Source of the DNA: Candidatus Puniceispirillum sp.
GTDB lineage: Bacteria > Pseudomonadota > Alphaproteobacteria > Puniceispirillales > Puniceispirillaceae
Assembly: GCA_018668795.1 (NCBI GenBank)
Contig: JABJBD010000072.1
Coordinates: 1-27,409, forward strand
Length of the DNA stretch: 27,409 nucleotides
Direction of reading: 5' to 3'
Of this stretch, positions 1-7,679 are shown piece after piece. The notes below the pieces were generated by a model. The model was given only the letters and a program-made list of their open reading frames with translations, made no database searches and was not told where the DNA came from. Made by a program: the position numbers and the translations under genes. Positions within the stretch are counted from its first letter, which is position 1; the number at the start of each line of letters is the position of its first letter.

Positions 1-1
1 A

Positions 2-48
2 AGTGGTGCATCTAGGTGGCATATAACCACTTCTCGGGTGCACCACTC
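2..48. repeat. Inverted repeat / hairpin at left edge, overlapping possible attL
   Basis: AGTGGTGCA (2-10) is the exact reverse complement of TGCACCACT (40-48), with a smaller GTGG/CCAC hairpin nested between them (loop CATATAA). Bases 34-45 (TCGGGTGCACCA) match the end of the tRNA-Arg fragment at 4054-4065 (TCGGGTACACCA) at 11 of 12 positions and in the same orientation. The rest of the hairpin does not fold as a tRNA. It may be the left attachment site of the element that ends at 4065, but the window edge prevents a firm call. Confidence 0.4.
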
Positions 49-111
49 TCAGTGTCTCACAAGTCCTAAATCGCCTTAATTCGAGCGGTTAGTTAATCAC
101 TGCTGAATTGA

Positions 112-483
112 GTAGTTCGCATTGTAGGTCAAATAAACCATCATCTTTATCCTAAACATGGCTTCTATTACTTCTATAGACGTGTGCCAAAGGCTCTTCT
201 TAAGCATTATCCAAAGCTCCGCATTGTGCTTGCTTTGAGGACAAGGCAATACCGTGATGCCTTGAGACAAAGCCAGATAATATCCAAGAGATTGGATGAC
301 CAGTGGTTCCAAATGCAGCTTGATGTGATGGGGCTGGATAATATGGAAGCCAAGCTGTTCCAGTCTGTAAAGCCATCAGCGCCTTTGATGTCAGAGGCGA
401 CTGCCTTTTACTTATTATTGATAGATGCTAAAAAGACAATGTCGGCACCCTTACCTCAAGTTCTCTCAAATGCACCAGAATAA
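112..483 (+). pseudogene. Tyrosine integrase, N-terminal remnant (DUF6538-type)
   Basis: The frame is open from 112 to the stop at 481-483 and reads HGFYYFYRRVPKALL (from 157), then LRTRQYRDAL. This is the characteristic start of alphaproteobacterial tyrosine recombinases with a DUF6538 N-terminus: an aromatic-rich YYFRRRVP strand followed by SLRTRDYREA. No good ATG precedes the homologous part; only a GTG at 184 lies inside it. The product would be about 120 residues and stops before the core-binding and catalytic domains, so the Arg/His/Arg/Tyr catalytic set is absent. Its place 65 bp from a tRNA-end-like repeat fits an integrase next to its attachment site. It is judged non-functional for recombination; an expressed regulatory fragment cannot be excluded. 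Confidence 0.7.
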
Positions 484-563
484 ACAATTTTTAAAATTCA
501 CTCGATCAGTTACAATATAAAATATTTCAAGGTGTTTCATTTTCGTGATTTGGAGTTTCGAAG

Positions 564-2006
564 TTGCATTATAGTTTACGAATTGGATTCGGCACAGATT
601 CGACACATTCCAAACTTCAATCAGTCGAAGACGCGCTAAATCAATACAAGCAGCCATCCCAATACGTTGGGGTCAGGTCTATCAAGTCCATGTCTCCAGC
701 CGTTGAGCCATGGCCCAAAGAAATGCTCTTTTCATTGGACGAACGTGTCGCGGCAACTCGATATGATAGAAAGACGAGCGATAAGACCGATGAGTCCACG
801 AAAATGTCTCGTGAAGAAAAGGACGAGGTTTACAGGGAATTAAAGCTTAAGGAACATCGTCATATAGATCGTCTGCAATTGTTCCATCAGGCCATTTATG
901 GTGCTGATCCTGCTAGACAAAGACTGATCCATTTTTGGCTGAATCACTTCACGATCGGGAGTAGTGGGCCATCCGACTTTATGATTGGTCACGTTATCCA
1001 TGACACGATTGCCAGAGGTATCAACGGGAAGTTTGCTGACTTGGCATATGACATAACTCGTCATCCAGGAATGCTTACCTACCTCGATAATGTCTACAAC
1101 ATCGGAGAAAAATCCGTACGTGCAAGGAATGCAAGTCGGAACGAGCAAATTGGATTAAACGACAATTTGGCTCGTGAATTGATGGAGTTACACACAACGT
1201 CACCCAGCATCGGCTACTCGGAAGAAGACATCCGCCAGGCAGCTAAAATCTTAGCAGGCTGGGGCGACATTTTTGATAATCCAAAAACCGTAAAAAACTT
1301 CAAAGAAGCAAGGATCAAAGACTTCCACCTTGCGTATTTCAAGGACAAGGCCGAACCAGGCAAGAAAACAGTCCTTGGAAAGGAATACCCGAAAGGTATT
1401 GAAGCGCTGAAGTTGCTTGTTGATGACCTTTCAATCAGTGATCACACCGCAAGGTTTCTGACCCGAAAACTGTGTGTACATTTCATCGCTGACGAACCCA
1501 CGGAACAAGACCTAAATCATGTTTTCAGTGCATGGAAAGACAGTGGCGGGGACCTTAACGTTGTTCATGAAGCTCTGTTGAATAGAGCCACCCTGTCCAC
1601 CCAACCAAAGTTCCAATGGCCGTTTACATGGCTCGTAACAGTCCTTCGTGTATCTAAAGCTCACCTCGTAGAAGGATTTGACAACCTTCACAGAGAAATC
1701 ATGCGCCACAGAGGGGAATATCGTGCCCGAGCGTTGGCTGAGGAAATTGGCCAAGATTTCTGGTCACGCCGCCAGCCAGACGGCTTTTCATTACAAAGCG
1801 CCGACTGGATCTCGCCAGAACACTTTGAACGGCGCATGAGACTCGCTGCAATGATCCACGACCATGGGAAACCTTCGCTTTTGGCAGATGACCTAATGGA
1901 CTTACTTGAAGTGAGCCAAGGAACAAGAACCCTTGTTGGGAAAGGGCGAACTAATCGGGACCGTTTTGTATTGCTGACCTGCAGCAGCGAATTCATGGGA
2001 GCGTAA
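564..2006 (+). CDS. DUF1800 domain-containing protein
   Basis: 480 residues, matching the DUF1800 family. Visible signatures are LIHFWLNHF (121-129), the segment HPGMLTYLDN (about 167-176), GLNDNLARELMELHT (197-211), an AAKILAGW helix (226-233) and FLTRKLCVHFIADEP (298-312). The start is TTG at 564, with GGAG eight bases upstream; no better ATG lies nearby. The stop is one base before the DUF1501 start, so the two are almost certainly cotranscribed. DUF1800 and DUF1501 proteins are commonly encoded as a pair in Proteobacteria and Planctomycetes, and the biochemical role of the pair is not established. No clear signal peptide or membrane segment is visible in this copy. Together with the two genes that follow it forms the cargo between the integrase remnant and the tRNA-Arg end. 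Confidence 0.88.
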   Translation: MHYSLRIGFGTDSTHSKLQSVEDALNQYKQPSQYVGVRSIKSMSPAVEPWPKEMLFSLDERVAATRYDRKTSDKTDESTKMSREEKDEVYRELKLKEHRHIDRLQLFHQAIYGADPARQRLIHFWLNHFTIGSSGPSDFMIGHVIHDTIARGINGKFADLAYDITRHPGMLTYLDNVYNIGEKSVRARNASRNEQIGLNDNLARELMELHTTSPSIGYSEEDIRQAAKILAGWGDIFDNPKTVKNFKEARIKDFHLAYFKDKAEPGKKTVLGKEYPKGIEALKLLVDDLSISDHTARFLTRKLCVHFIADEPTEQDLNHVFSAWKDSGGDLNVVHEALLNRATLSTQPKFQWPFTWLVTVLRVSKAHLVEGFDNLHREIMRHRGEYRARALAEEIGQDFWSRRQPDGFSLQSADWISPEHFERRMRLAAMIHDHGKPSLLADDLMDLLEVSQGTRTLVGKGRTNRDRFVLLTCSSEFMGA

Positions 2007-2007
2007 C

Positions 2008-3144
2008 ATGTTATCACGCCGACTTTTTTTGCAATCATCAAGCGCCTCTCTTGCTCTGGCCGGCATACCAATTTCTGGCTATACAGCCGATCTCCCAAAA
2101 GGAAATATCGTCGTTATTATTCTTGAGGGCGGCATGGACGGTTTGGCCGCAGTTCCACCTATCGGCGATCCATCCCTGAAGAAGCAGCGAAAAAAGCTGT
2201 TGGCCAACGAACCAATCGCACTAAACCCATTCTTTGGCTTACATCCATCCCTTGGTGGCTACGCGGGCATGCTCGCTGATGGTGATGCGACTATCGTTCA
2301 CGCGACCAATTTCCCTTACGTGAAACGTTCCCATTTCGAAGGCCAGAACGTTATGGAGTCCGGCAACATGCTGCCGTTCTCTGACAGAACAGGATGGCTG
2401 GGACGGGCACTCGATTTTGCTGGAATGCCCGGACGAGCATTATCGATGGATATGCCGTTGATCGTGCGTGGTAGCACTAAGCTGGACAACTATTACCCGG
2501 CCAACCTTACCGGCTCAGCAGATCCATCGCCAAAATTGGCCGATCTCCTGAGCAGCGACAGGGATGGAGATGGCGCTGTAACGTTCCAACGTGTAAGCAC
2601 CAAATACTCAGACAAACCCAAGTTTGTAGCCAGAGACCCTGTCAGCTTGGCCAAATACGCTGGGAAGCAACTTGGACTTCCAGAAGGGCCTTCAGCGGCT
2701 GTTCTCCGTGTCCAAGAATTTGACACCCATGCAAATCAGGGCACGGATTGGGGGCCACATTCGAGACAGCTGACTGAACTGGATGACATATTCCTTGGTT
2801 TGAAGTCAGGCCTCAAAGCAGCATGGGGTAAAACCGTGATCTTAACGCTCACAGAATTTGGGCGTACCGTTAAGGTGAATGGATCTGTAGGAACCGATCA
2901 TGGCTATGGATCGGCAGGATTGATGGCTGGCGGGCTATTAAAGAAGGGGCAGGTAATTACTCAATGGCCAGGTCTTGCTACCAAAGACCTCTTTGAAAAG
3001 CGGGATCTACAATCCACGATAGACTATCGGTCAGTGTGTGCTGCTTGCATTGAGACTGCGTACAGGCTTGATCATGACACTGTCGCCGAGAAGGTCTTTT
3101 ATGAACCGGCCCTTCCACGGATGACAGATAAGCTCTTCGGATGA
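2008..3144 (+). CDS. DUF1501 family secreted protein (Tat-type leader)
   Basis: 378 residues. The N-terminus has SRRLFLQ (3-9) followed by a hydrophobic, Ala-rich stretch, which resembles a twin-arginine signal and predicts export of a folded, probably metal-binding protein. Family motifs are ILEGGMDG (39-46), RSHFEGQ (107-113), FDTHANQ (238-244), TEFGRT (282-287) and GTDHGYG (295-301). The His/Asp-rich motifs recall the alkaline-phosphatase/sulfatase superfamily to which DUF1501 is related, but no substrate is known. The ATG is one base after the DUF1800 stop, and its own stop overlaps the next start (ATGA), so the three genes are translationally linked. Its C-terminal 85 residues align with the broken gene at 5621-5884 at about 38 identical positions by hand count. 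Confidence 0.88.
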   Translation: MLSRRLFLQSSSASLALAGIPISGYTADLPKGNIVVIILEGGMDGLAAVPPIGDPSLKKQRKKLLANEPIALNPFFGLHPSLGGYAGMLADGDATIVHATNFPYVKRSHFEGQNVMESGNMLPFSDRTGWLGRALDFAGMPGRALSMDMPLIVRGSTKLDNYYPANLTGSADPSPKLADLLSSDRDGDGAVTFQRVSTKYSDKPKFVARDPVSLAKYAGKQLGLPEGPSAAVLRVQEFDTHANQGTDWGPHSRQLTELDDIFLGLKSGLKAAWGKTVILTLTEFGRTVKVNGSVGTDHGYGSAGLMAGGLLKKGQVITQWPGLATKDLFEKRDLQSTIDYRSVCAACIETAYRLDHDTVAEKVFYEPALPRMTDKLFG

Positions 3145-3842
3145 AACGGAGCATGCCACTAATGCAAACCCCTAAAGCAGTACGCTCCTCTTTGGCATAT
3201 TCCAGATTTTGCATCTCACTACTCTGCCTTCTTTTCACTTTCTTCGATGGTAGCAGTGCGCATGCACTGACCTTCAAGTCTGACGGAACTGTTATTCAAA
3301 ACAGTAAAAACAAGTCCACATCAAAAACTGGAAAGCTTGCTAAGTCAGACGAAATCATGAGTTTTGATGTCGCCATCAGTGGCTCAGCACTTGAGAATTT
3401 AAAGCGGCTGCCATTTGAATTCGACTTCAGCAAGTACAAGATCTGGACTGATATGCCCGAGGTAGGGTGCTTCTTTGAAATACAACGAAGACCAATTGAA
3501 GATCGTCGACTTGAAAACATGGCTTCGGGCCGCCTCAGAATCAAAAATGGAGTTTTTGATTTCCGCCGGCACAGTTGGCGCACGCGCGGTATGGCTGACC
3601 CAAGCTACCTGCAAGATGAAGGTAATCTAAGATTGCTCAAAGATGGCAAACCAATTGGAAAGATGCCCTACTTCCACCTTTTCATTAATCAAGGTGAAGT
3701 AGCAAGGCCGCCCGAATACGTGGAGCTTACCAAAGAGAGAGAACAGGGAGACAAGGGAAGCCCAGAGGGTGTTTTCAGTTTTTATGTGGATGATTGGCAG
3801 GAAGGTCTGCTTTCAGTACGTAATTGCAAATCAGCCGACTAA
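3141..3842 (+). CDS. Hypothetical secreted protein, third gene of the DUF1800/DUF1501 trio
   Basis: 233 residues, unrecognised. It starts at ATG 3141, which overlaps the DUF1501 stop by four bases (ATGA), implying translational coupling. A Sec-type signal is visible: basic N-terminus, hydrophobic core at about 22-35, and an AHA site near residue 42. The mature part is soluble and Lys/Arg-rich, with 'DMPEVGCFFEIQRRP' about 40% into the protein and PYFHLFINQGEV about 80% in. Three Cys lie outside or at the end of the leader region. The coupling to DUF1501 and the shared export suggest that the products meet outside the cytoplasm. No catalytic motif is evident and no function is assigned. Confidence 0.75.
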   Translation: MKRSMPLMQTPKAVRSSLAYSRFCISLLCLLFTFFDGSSAHALTFKSDGTVIQNSKNKSTSKTGKLAKSDEIMSFDVAISGSALENLKRLPFEFDFSKYKIWTDMPEVGCFFEIQRRPIEDRRLENMASGRLRIKNGVFDFRRHSWRTRGMADPSYLQDEGNLRLLKDGKPIGKMPYFHLFINQGEVARPPEYVELTKEREQGDKGSPEGVFSFYVDDWQEGLLSVRNCKSAD

Positions 3843-4015
3843 ATCAATGCCAGCTTTTTAGGCATCAAAGCCTACTTACAACGCTCCAATATTGATCCAC
3901 TGATCTGAGTGTTACTGACGACAACAAGCTTCATGTCGCTCATGCGATATGCTACAGATTTAGAGAGTTTTCGGCGATTTTGCCGTTACAGCAAGAGCAG
4001 ATGAACAGCACTGCG
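3843..4015. other. Non-coding stretch before the tRNA-Arg end
   Basis: No credible gene is seen between the secreted protein and the tRNA-Arg remnant. Bases just 5' of 4016 (from about 3975) do not form the acceptor and D arms expected for a complete tRNA-Arg, so only the 3' half is tRNA-like. A weak TAGGC/GCCTA hairpin lies near 3858-3873, with no following T-run. Confidence 0.5.
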
Positions 4016-4065
4016 CTGCCCTCCGAAGGCAGAGGTCACAAGTTCGAATCTTGTCGGGTACACCA
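4016..4065 (+). repeat. tRNA-Arg(CCG) 3' half, probable attR site
   Basis: The sequence contains an intact anticodon arm (CTGCC, loop CTCCGAA, GGCAG; anticodon CCG), a short variable region, a T-arm ACAAG-TTCGAAT-CTTGT and the acceptor 3' strand CGGGTAC-A-CCA. The 5' half (acceptor strand and D-arm) is not recognisable upstream. A tRNA 3' half with CCA and no 5' half is the usual trace left by tyrosine-integrase insertion into a tRNA gene. Bases 4054-4065 repeat 34-45 with one mismatch. A degenerate but functional tRNA is unlikely. Confidence 0.75.
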
Positions 4066-4227
4066 TTTCATGATCATCTTATGACAAACCCCATTTACAA
4101 TTTCCCATCATCGCATAAACCAGCATGCGCCCCCGCACTCATGGCTATTTCGATTGCCATGCCCGTTTACCCCTTATAACGTTGTCATGATCATGCCTTT
4201 AGGGCTCATAATAAGATTGGTAACATT

Positions 4228-5508
4228 TTGTTTGCACTTGCCCTGAAAGAGAGACTTCTGCGTTCTGGCATTCATTACGGATGGGTAATGGTCAGCATAG
4301 CTTTTCTGACGACGGTTTTTTCGTCGGCTGTGGGAAGCGTGCCGCAGATTTTGATTTTACCCATGATTAAGGAATTTGGCTGGAACATCTCTGATGTGTC
4401 GGTGGCCACGGCCTTGATGTATTTCATTTTGGCGTCTTTATGCCCGTTTGGCGCGGCGTTGATGCTTAGAATTGGCGTGGTAAAGGTTGTTCTTTTATCA
4501 ATCTTGTTAAATGGCATAGGCCTATTGTTGACTGTTCTTGCCTATGAAAAATGGCATTTGCTGGTTAGCATAGGCCTCTGCCTTGGTGTGGCCGCGGGCA
4601 TCATTGGGCTGGGGCTTGCTTCGACAATTGCTATACGGTGGTTCAATCTTAAAAGAGGCCTTGTTATCGGCATTCTGACTTCGGCGTTTGCTGCGGGGCA
4701 ATTGGTTTTTGTACCCTTCATGGCATGGATAACAACCGCATACGATTGGCGCTTTGCTGTTCTGCCAGCCATGATTGGCATTGGTATATGTGGAATATTA
4801 TATCTGTTCTTTGGAAAAGACTGGCCTGCTGAGATGAATTTACCAGCCTATGGCGATAAAGATATTTACCAGCCACCCGCGCAAAGTTCTGACAATGTGG
4901 TGCTTATCAGCCTGAAAAATTTGGTGACGGCATCTAAACAGCCAGCCTTTTGGATTTTAGCTGGCACATTCTTTATATGCGGGCTGACATCAACCGGCAT
5001 CGTCGGCCAGCATTTCATTCCGTTCTGCGGTGATAATAATGTGGGGATTGTCCTTGCTTCGTCCTATCTGGCGATGATGGGTGTTTTCAATTTCATTGGC
5101 ACAATGGGGTCTGGGTGGTTGTCTGATCGGTTTGATAATTACAAGCTATTGGGGGTTTATTACGCCTTGCGCGGTGTCTCTTTGGTATATTTACCATTTA
5201 GTGACTTTGGGGTACTGGCGATGACACTGTGGGCGATATTCTTTGGCTTGGATTTTATCGCTACCGTACCACCAACAGTTCGCCTTATTGGAAAGCTGTT
5301 TGGCACTGTCAGCGCACCAGTCGTGTTTGGGTGGGTGTTTGCCGCACATCAATTTGGTTCGGCCGCGGCGGCTTATGGAGCAGGCTATAGCCGCGATGCG
5401 TTATTTTCCTATATGCCGGCCTTTCTTATCGCGGGTGCAGCCTGTTTTGCCGCCACAGCAATGATTATGTCCTATAAAGCGTTTACACCTAAAAAAGTGC
5501 ATATATAG
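4228..5508 (+). CDS. Major facilitator superfamily transporter (MCT/OFA-like)
   Basis: 426 residues with about twelve hydrophobic segments, split by a polar loop near the middle (about residues 198-233). The opening 'HYGWVMVSIAF' and the TM4-5 region 'RWFNLKRGLVIGILTSAFAAGQ' are typical of the monocarboxylate/oxalate-formate antiporter branch of the MFS, so a small organic anion is a reasonable substrate guess. The start is uncertain: TTG at 4228 is the first usable codon, it has only a weak ribosome site, and no in-frame ATG occurs before residue 20, which lies inside TM1. It stands alone between two element boundaries, with no cotranscribed neighbour, so its pathway is unknown. The 10-mer TCATGATCAT occurs at 4068 and again 34 bases before the start. 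Confidence 0.85.
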   Translation: MFALALKERLLRSGIHYGWVMVSIAFLTTVFSSAVGSVPQILILPMIKEFGWNISDVSVATALMYFILASLCPFGAALMLRIGVVKVVLLSILLNGIGLLLTVLAYEKWHLLVSIGLCLGVAAGIIGLGLASTIAIRWFNLKRGLVIGILTSAFAAGQLVFVPFMAWITTAYDWRFAVLPAMIGIGICGILYLFFGKDWPAEMNLPAYGDKDIYQPPAQSSDNVVLISLKNLVTASKQPAFWILAGTFFICGLTSTGIVGQHFIPFCGDNNVGIVLASSYLAMMGVFNFIGTMGSGWLSDRFDNYKLLGVYYALRGVSLVYLPFSDFGVLAMTLWAIFFGLDFIATVPPTVRLIGKLFGTVSAPVVFGWVFAAHQFGSAAAAYGAGYSRDALFSYMPAFLIAGAACFAATAMIMSYKAFTPKKVHI

Positions 5509-5620
5509 GGCGCATCTATTCGATGGGTTTGCGCATCACATAGAAACACACCTATGGGTGATAGCGTTAGGATGCGTCAAGGACCTGACTCAGCAGTCAA
5601 ACCATACATGATCAATCACG
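5509..5620. other. Non-coding spacer after the MFS gene
   Basis: Short direct repeats GCGCATC are present near 5512 and 5533. No gene is supported; the short plus-strand frame here is not protein-like and overlaps the DUF1501 remnant on the other strand. Confidence 0.4.
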
Positions 5621-5884
5621 CTAGCCAAAAATACGTTTTGTCATATCGGGTAAATCAGCACCAAAAAACGCATCATTTACAACTTTTTGATGATAGCTAT
5701 CTAAAACGCGTGCGACAACAGAGGCATATACGGCTCTTGCATCAACGGTAGCATCAAGATCCCATCCCTCAAAAAGATGCTTTTTATTTAAACCAGGCCA
5801 GTCACTGATAATTCGAGATTCATGAAGTAGTCCTCCAGCCATTAGAATAGCAGTGCCATAGCCATGTTCAATGCCTATATTTCG
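5621..5884 (-). pseudogene. DUF1501 C-terminal remnant
   Basis: Reading minus from 5884, the frame contains GIEHGYGTA, LMAGGLLHES, ISDWPGL and the terminal PDMTKRIFG. It aligns without gaps to residues 294-378 of the DUF1501 protein at 2008-3144 (about 38 of 85 identical by hand). The frame is closed by an in-frame TAA at 5885-5887, and no upstream DUF1501 sequence follows, so about three quarters of the gene is missing. The level of divergence shows it is not a recent copy of its neighbour. It lies about 20 bases from a decayed tRNA-Phe-like 3' end, which suggests that the gene was cut by an insertion or deletion at that boundary. Confidence 0.8.
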
Positions 5885-5902
5885 TTAATATACATGAATT
5901 AG

Positions 5903-5930
5903 TAGTGCCCGGGGCAAGTTCGACACCTGC
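5903..5930 (-). repeat. Decayed tRNA-Phe 3' end, candidate attachment site
   Basis: On minus the segment reads GCAGG-TGTCGAA-CTTGC followed by CCCGGGC-A-CTA, which resembles a T-arm and acceptor 3' strand. Bases 5901-5914 match 14303-14316 (the end of the intact tRNA-Phe and flank) at 13 of 14 positions, in the same orientation, and the T-loop core TCGA is also shared. No 5' half is present. This is read as the distal attachment-site copy of an element inserted at tRNA-Phe. Confidence 0.55.
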
Positions 5931-6093
5931 ATAAGGCAAGTCGAAGGCTAGAAACTTCTGCTATTAAGCTAGTTTGCAAGATTATCCCAGCAAACGAATG
6001 CGCAAAGCTTATAAACAACATGTCTTCACTAAAAGGCCTTGGCATTCAAACCTCAGAGCTTTTACTTAGTTGGCTGGCAAATCAAATATTACT
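5931..6093. other. Non-coding spacer downstream of the MocR gene
   Basis: No gene, RNA or strong hairpin is recognised between the candidate attachment site and the MocR stop codon. Confidence 0.4.
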
Positions 6094-7569
6094 TCAGCGT
6101 AACATCGATTTTGCTTCCTGACCAATTTGTCTCAAGCCAACATCTATATTGTTACCAGCAACGGATGGAAAACCAATCCGGAAAAAGTTCTTAGGGTTTC
6201 CACTATCGAAAAAAATGTGACCAGGCTCAATCAGCACGCCACGTTTTTGAAGCCGGGTTGCAAAAACGTCTGCATCAAATTGTGGCGGTCCAGCGAGCCA
6301 GAAAGAGGTGCCACCAGTTGCACCACCCCGGGAAAACATCGGCAAATGACGGTTTATCCCCTCATTCATAATATGCCAGCGCTCAGAGTAGATTTGCCGT
6401 AAATTCTTTAGATGCGCATCATGATACCCATGCGCCAGAAATATTGCTGTTGTTTCCTGAACTACGCTTGGCGGGTGCCGAACCGTTAGACTGCGGATAA
6501 TTTTAACCGACTTGATGATGTCTGGATGGGCGACGATGTATCCCATGCGAATGCTTGGTGACAAGGTTTTGGAGAGGCTGCCCACATAAATCACGCGGCC
6601 AGTCTTATCATGTGACTTTAAGGCTGGTCGTAACTTTAAGTGGCCAACAAGGCCAATTTCGTAATCATCCTCAATCACCATTGCGTTTGCCGCTTCAGCC
6701 TTATGGATCAATTGCAACTGATGTTCTTCAGGCATGACAACCATGGTCGGGAATTGGCATCCAGGCGTAACATATACAAATTTGAAATTTTCTGGCAAGC
6801 TATCTGTATTAAGACCGTTATGCCCAACATCAACATATTCGATTTTATTATTATAGAGGTGAAATAGATGACGCGCTTCTTGATAGCCTGGATTTTCAAA
6901 GGCAATGGGTCGATCGTCATCATTGAATAATGTCGCTATGATACTCAGTGCATGCTGTGCGCCAACGGTAATCAGGATTTCATCTTCACTAACGTCAATT
7001 CCGCGGTAATGTAGTAGGCGCTGGCGGAGTTGGAATACCAGATCAGGGCAATCAATATCTACCGCTTCACTAGTCCAAATTGGCAGGGCTTTTCGTCCAA
7101 GAGCAAGACGTGAGCATTCCCGCCATGCCTCAATCGGAAATAATTCAGTATCAATTTGGTTATAAACGAAAGGAAACCGGAATTCAGTCCAGTTCTTGGG
7201 TTGCTTCGCACGTAATTTGGGTTCTGGTAACCGGCAATTGGCTGTTACTATTGGAGGTTGTGATTGCGGTGAAGATTCTTCGGCATAAAGCTGAGCAACA
7301 TTTGGGTTGTTTGCCGAAGGCGTCATGCCCACGGTAAATCCAGACCTGTTGTGTGATTGCAGAATACCAATACCGACCAGATCCGAATAGGCTTCATAGG
7401 CGCTATTTTTCGAAACTTGTAATTGGTTTGCAATTTCGCGGCATGACGGCACTTTCTCGCCCTCGCGATAGATACCCCTGATAATGCGTGAACAAATAGC
7501 CCGGCGCACAAGATCCTTTTTACCAACCTCTGAGGAGGTGACTGTTGATAAAGCGTCTTGTGAACCCAT
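6094..7569 (-). CDS. MocR-family transcriptional regulator (GntR HTH + aminotransferase-like domain)
   Basis: 491 residues from ATG 7569, preceded by GGAGGTGAAG; the TTG 15 bases further upstream lacks a ribosome site. Residues about 15-80 are a GntR winged helix ('KVPSCREIANQLQVSKNSAYEAY'). The rest is a class I aminotransferase fold with ENPGYQEAR, DDYEIGL (D302, Y303) and SLSKTLSPSIRMGY, where K334 is the expected PLP-binding lysine. The usual TPSHQFPTG motif reads TPGCQFPTM here, with Cys replacing His. MocR proteins use PLP or its adduct to sense amines, amino acids or vitamin B6 and bind direct repeats near divergent promoters. It is the last gene of the epoxide hydrolase/ALDH strand and probably regulates that unit and the divergent TRAP operon. 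Confidence 0.88.
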   Translation of the reverse strand: MGSQDALSTVTSSEVGKKDLVRRAICSRIIRGIYREGEKVPSCREIANQLQVSKNSAYEAYSDLVGIGILQSHNRSGFTVGMTPSANNPNVAQLYAEESSPQSQPPIVTANCRLPEPKLRAKQPKNWTEFRFPFVYNQIDTELFPIEAWRECSRLALGRKALPIWTSEAVDIDCPDLVFQLRQRLLHYRGIDVSEDEILITVGAQHALSIIATLFNDDDRPIAFENPGYQEARHLFHLYNNKIEYVDVGHNGLNTDSLPENFKFVYVTPGCQFPTMVVMPEEHQLQLIHKAEAANAMVIEDDYEIGLVGHLKLRPALKSHDKTGRVIYVGSLSKTLSPSIRMGYIVAHPDIIKSVKIIRSLTVRHPPSVVQETTAIFLAHGYHDAHLKNLRQIYSERWHIMNEGINRHLPMFSRGGATGGTSFWLAGPPQFDADVFATRLQKRGVLIEPGHIFFDSGNPKNFFRIGFPSVAGNNIDVGLRQIGQEAKSMLR

Positions 7570-7604
7570 CTTCACCTCCAGCAATGAGCCAAATTCATAC
7601 TTTT

Positions 7605-7625
7605 ATGGATCAGCGCTGATTCCAT
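7605..7625. promoter_or_regulatory. Near-perfect palindrome upstream of the MocR gene
   Basis: ATGGATCAGCGCTGATTCCAT contains the perfect 12-mer ATCAGCGCTGAT and extends outward as ATGGA/TCCAT with one unpaired base. It lies 36 bases before the regulator's ATG, between ALDH and MocR. It may be an autoregulatory operator or an intergenic RNA hairpin; no T-run follows, so a terminator is less likely. Confidence 0.4.
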
Positions 7626-7679
7626 GGTAATAATTAGCAATCATAGAAATGTTATCACGAATGGACTTTTGTTAGCAAA

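Noticed and set aside
3858..3873. Terminator after the DUF1800/DUF1501 operon
   Set aside because: The TAGGC/GCCTA stem is only five base pairs and has no following T-run on either strand.
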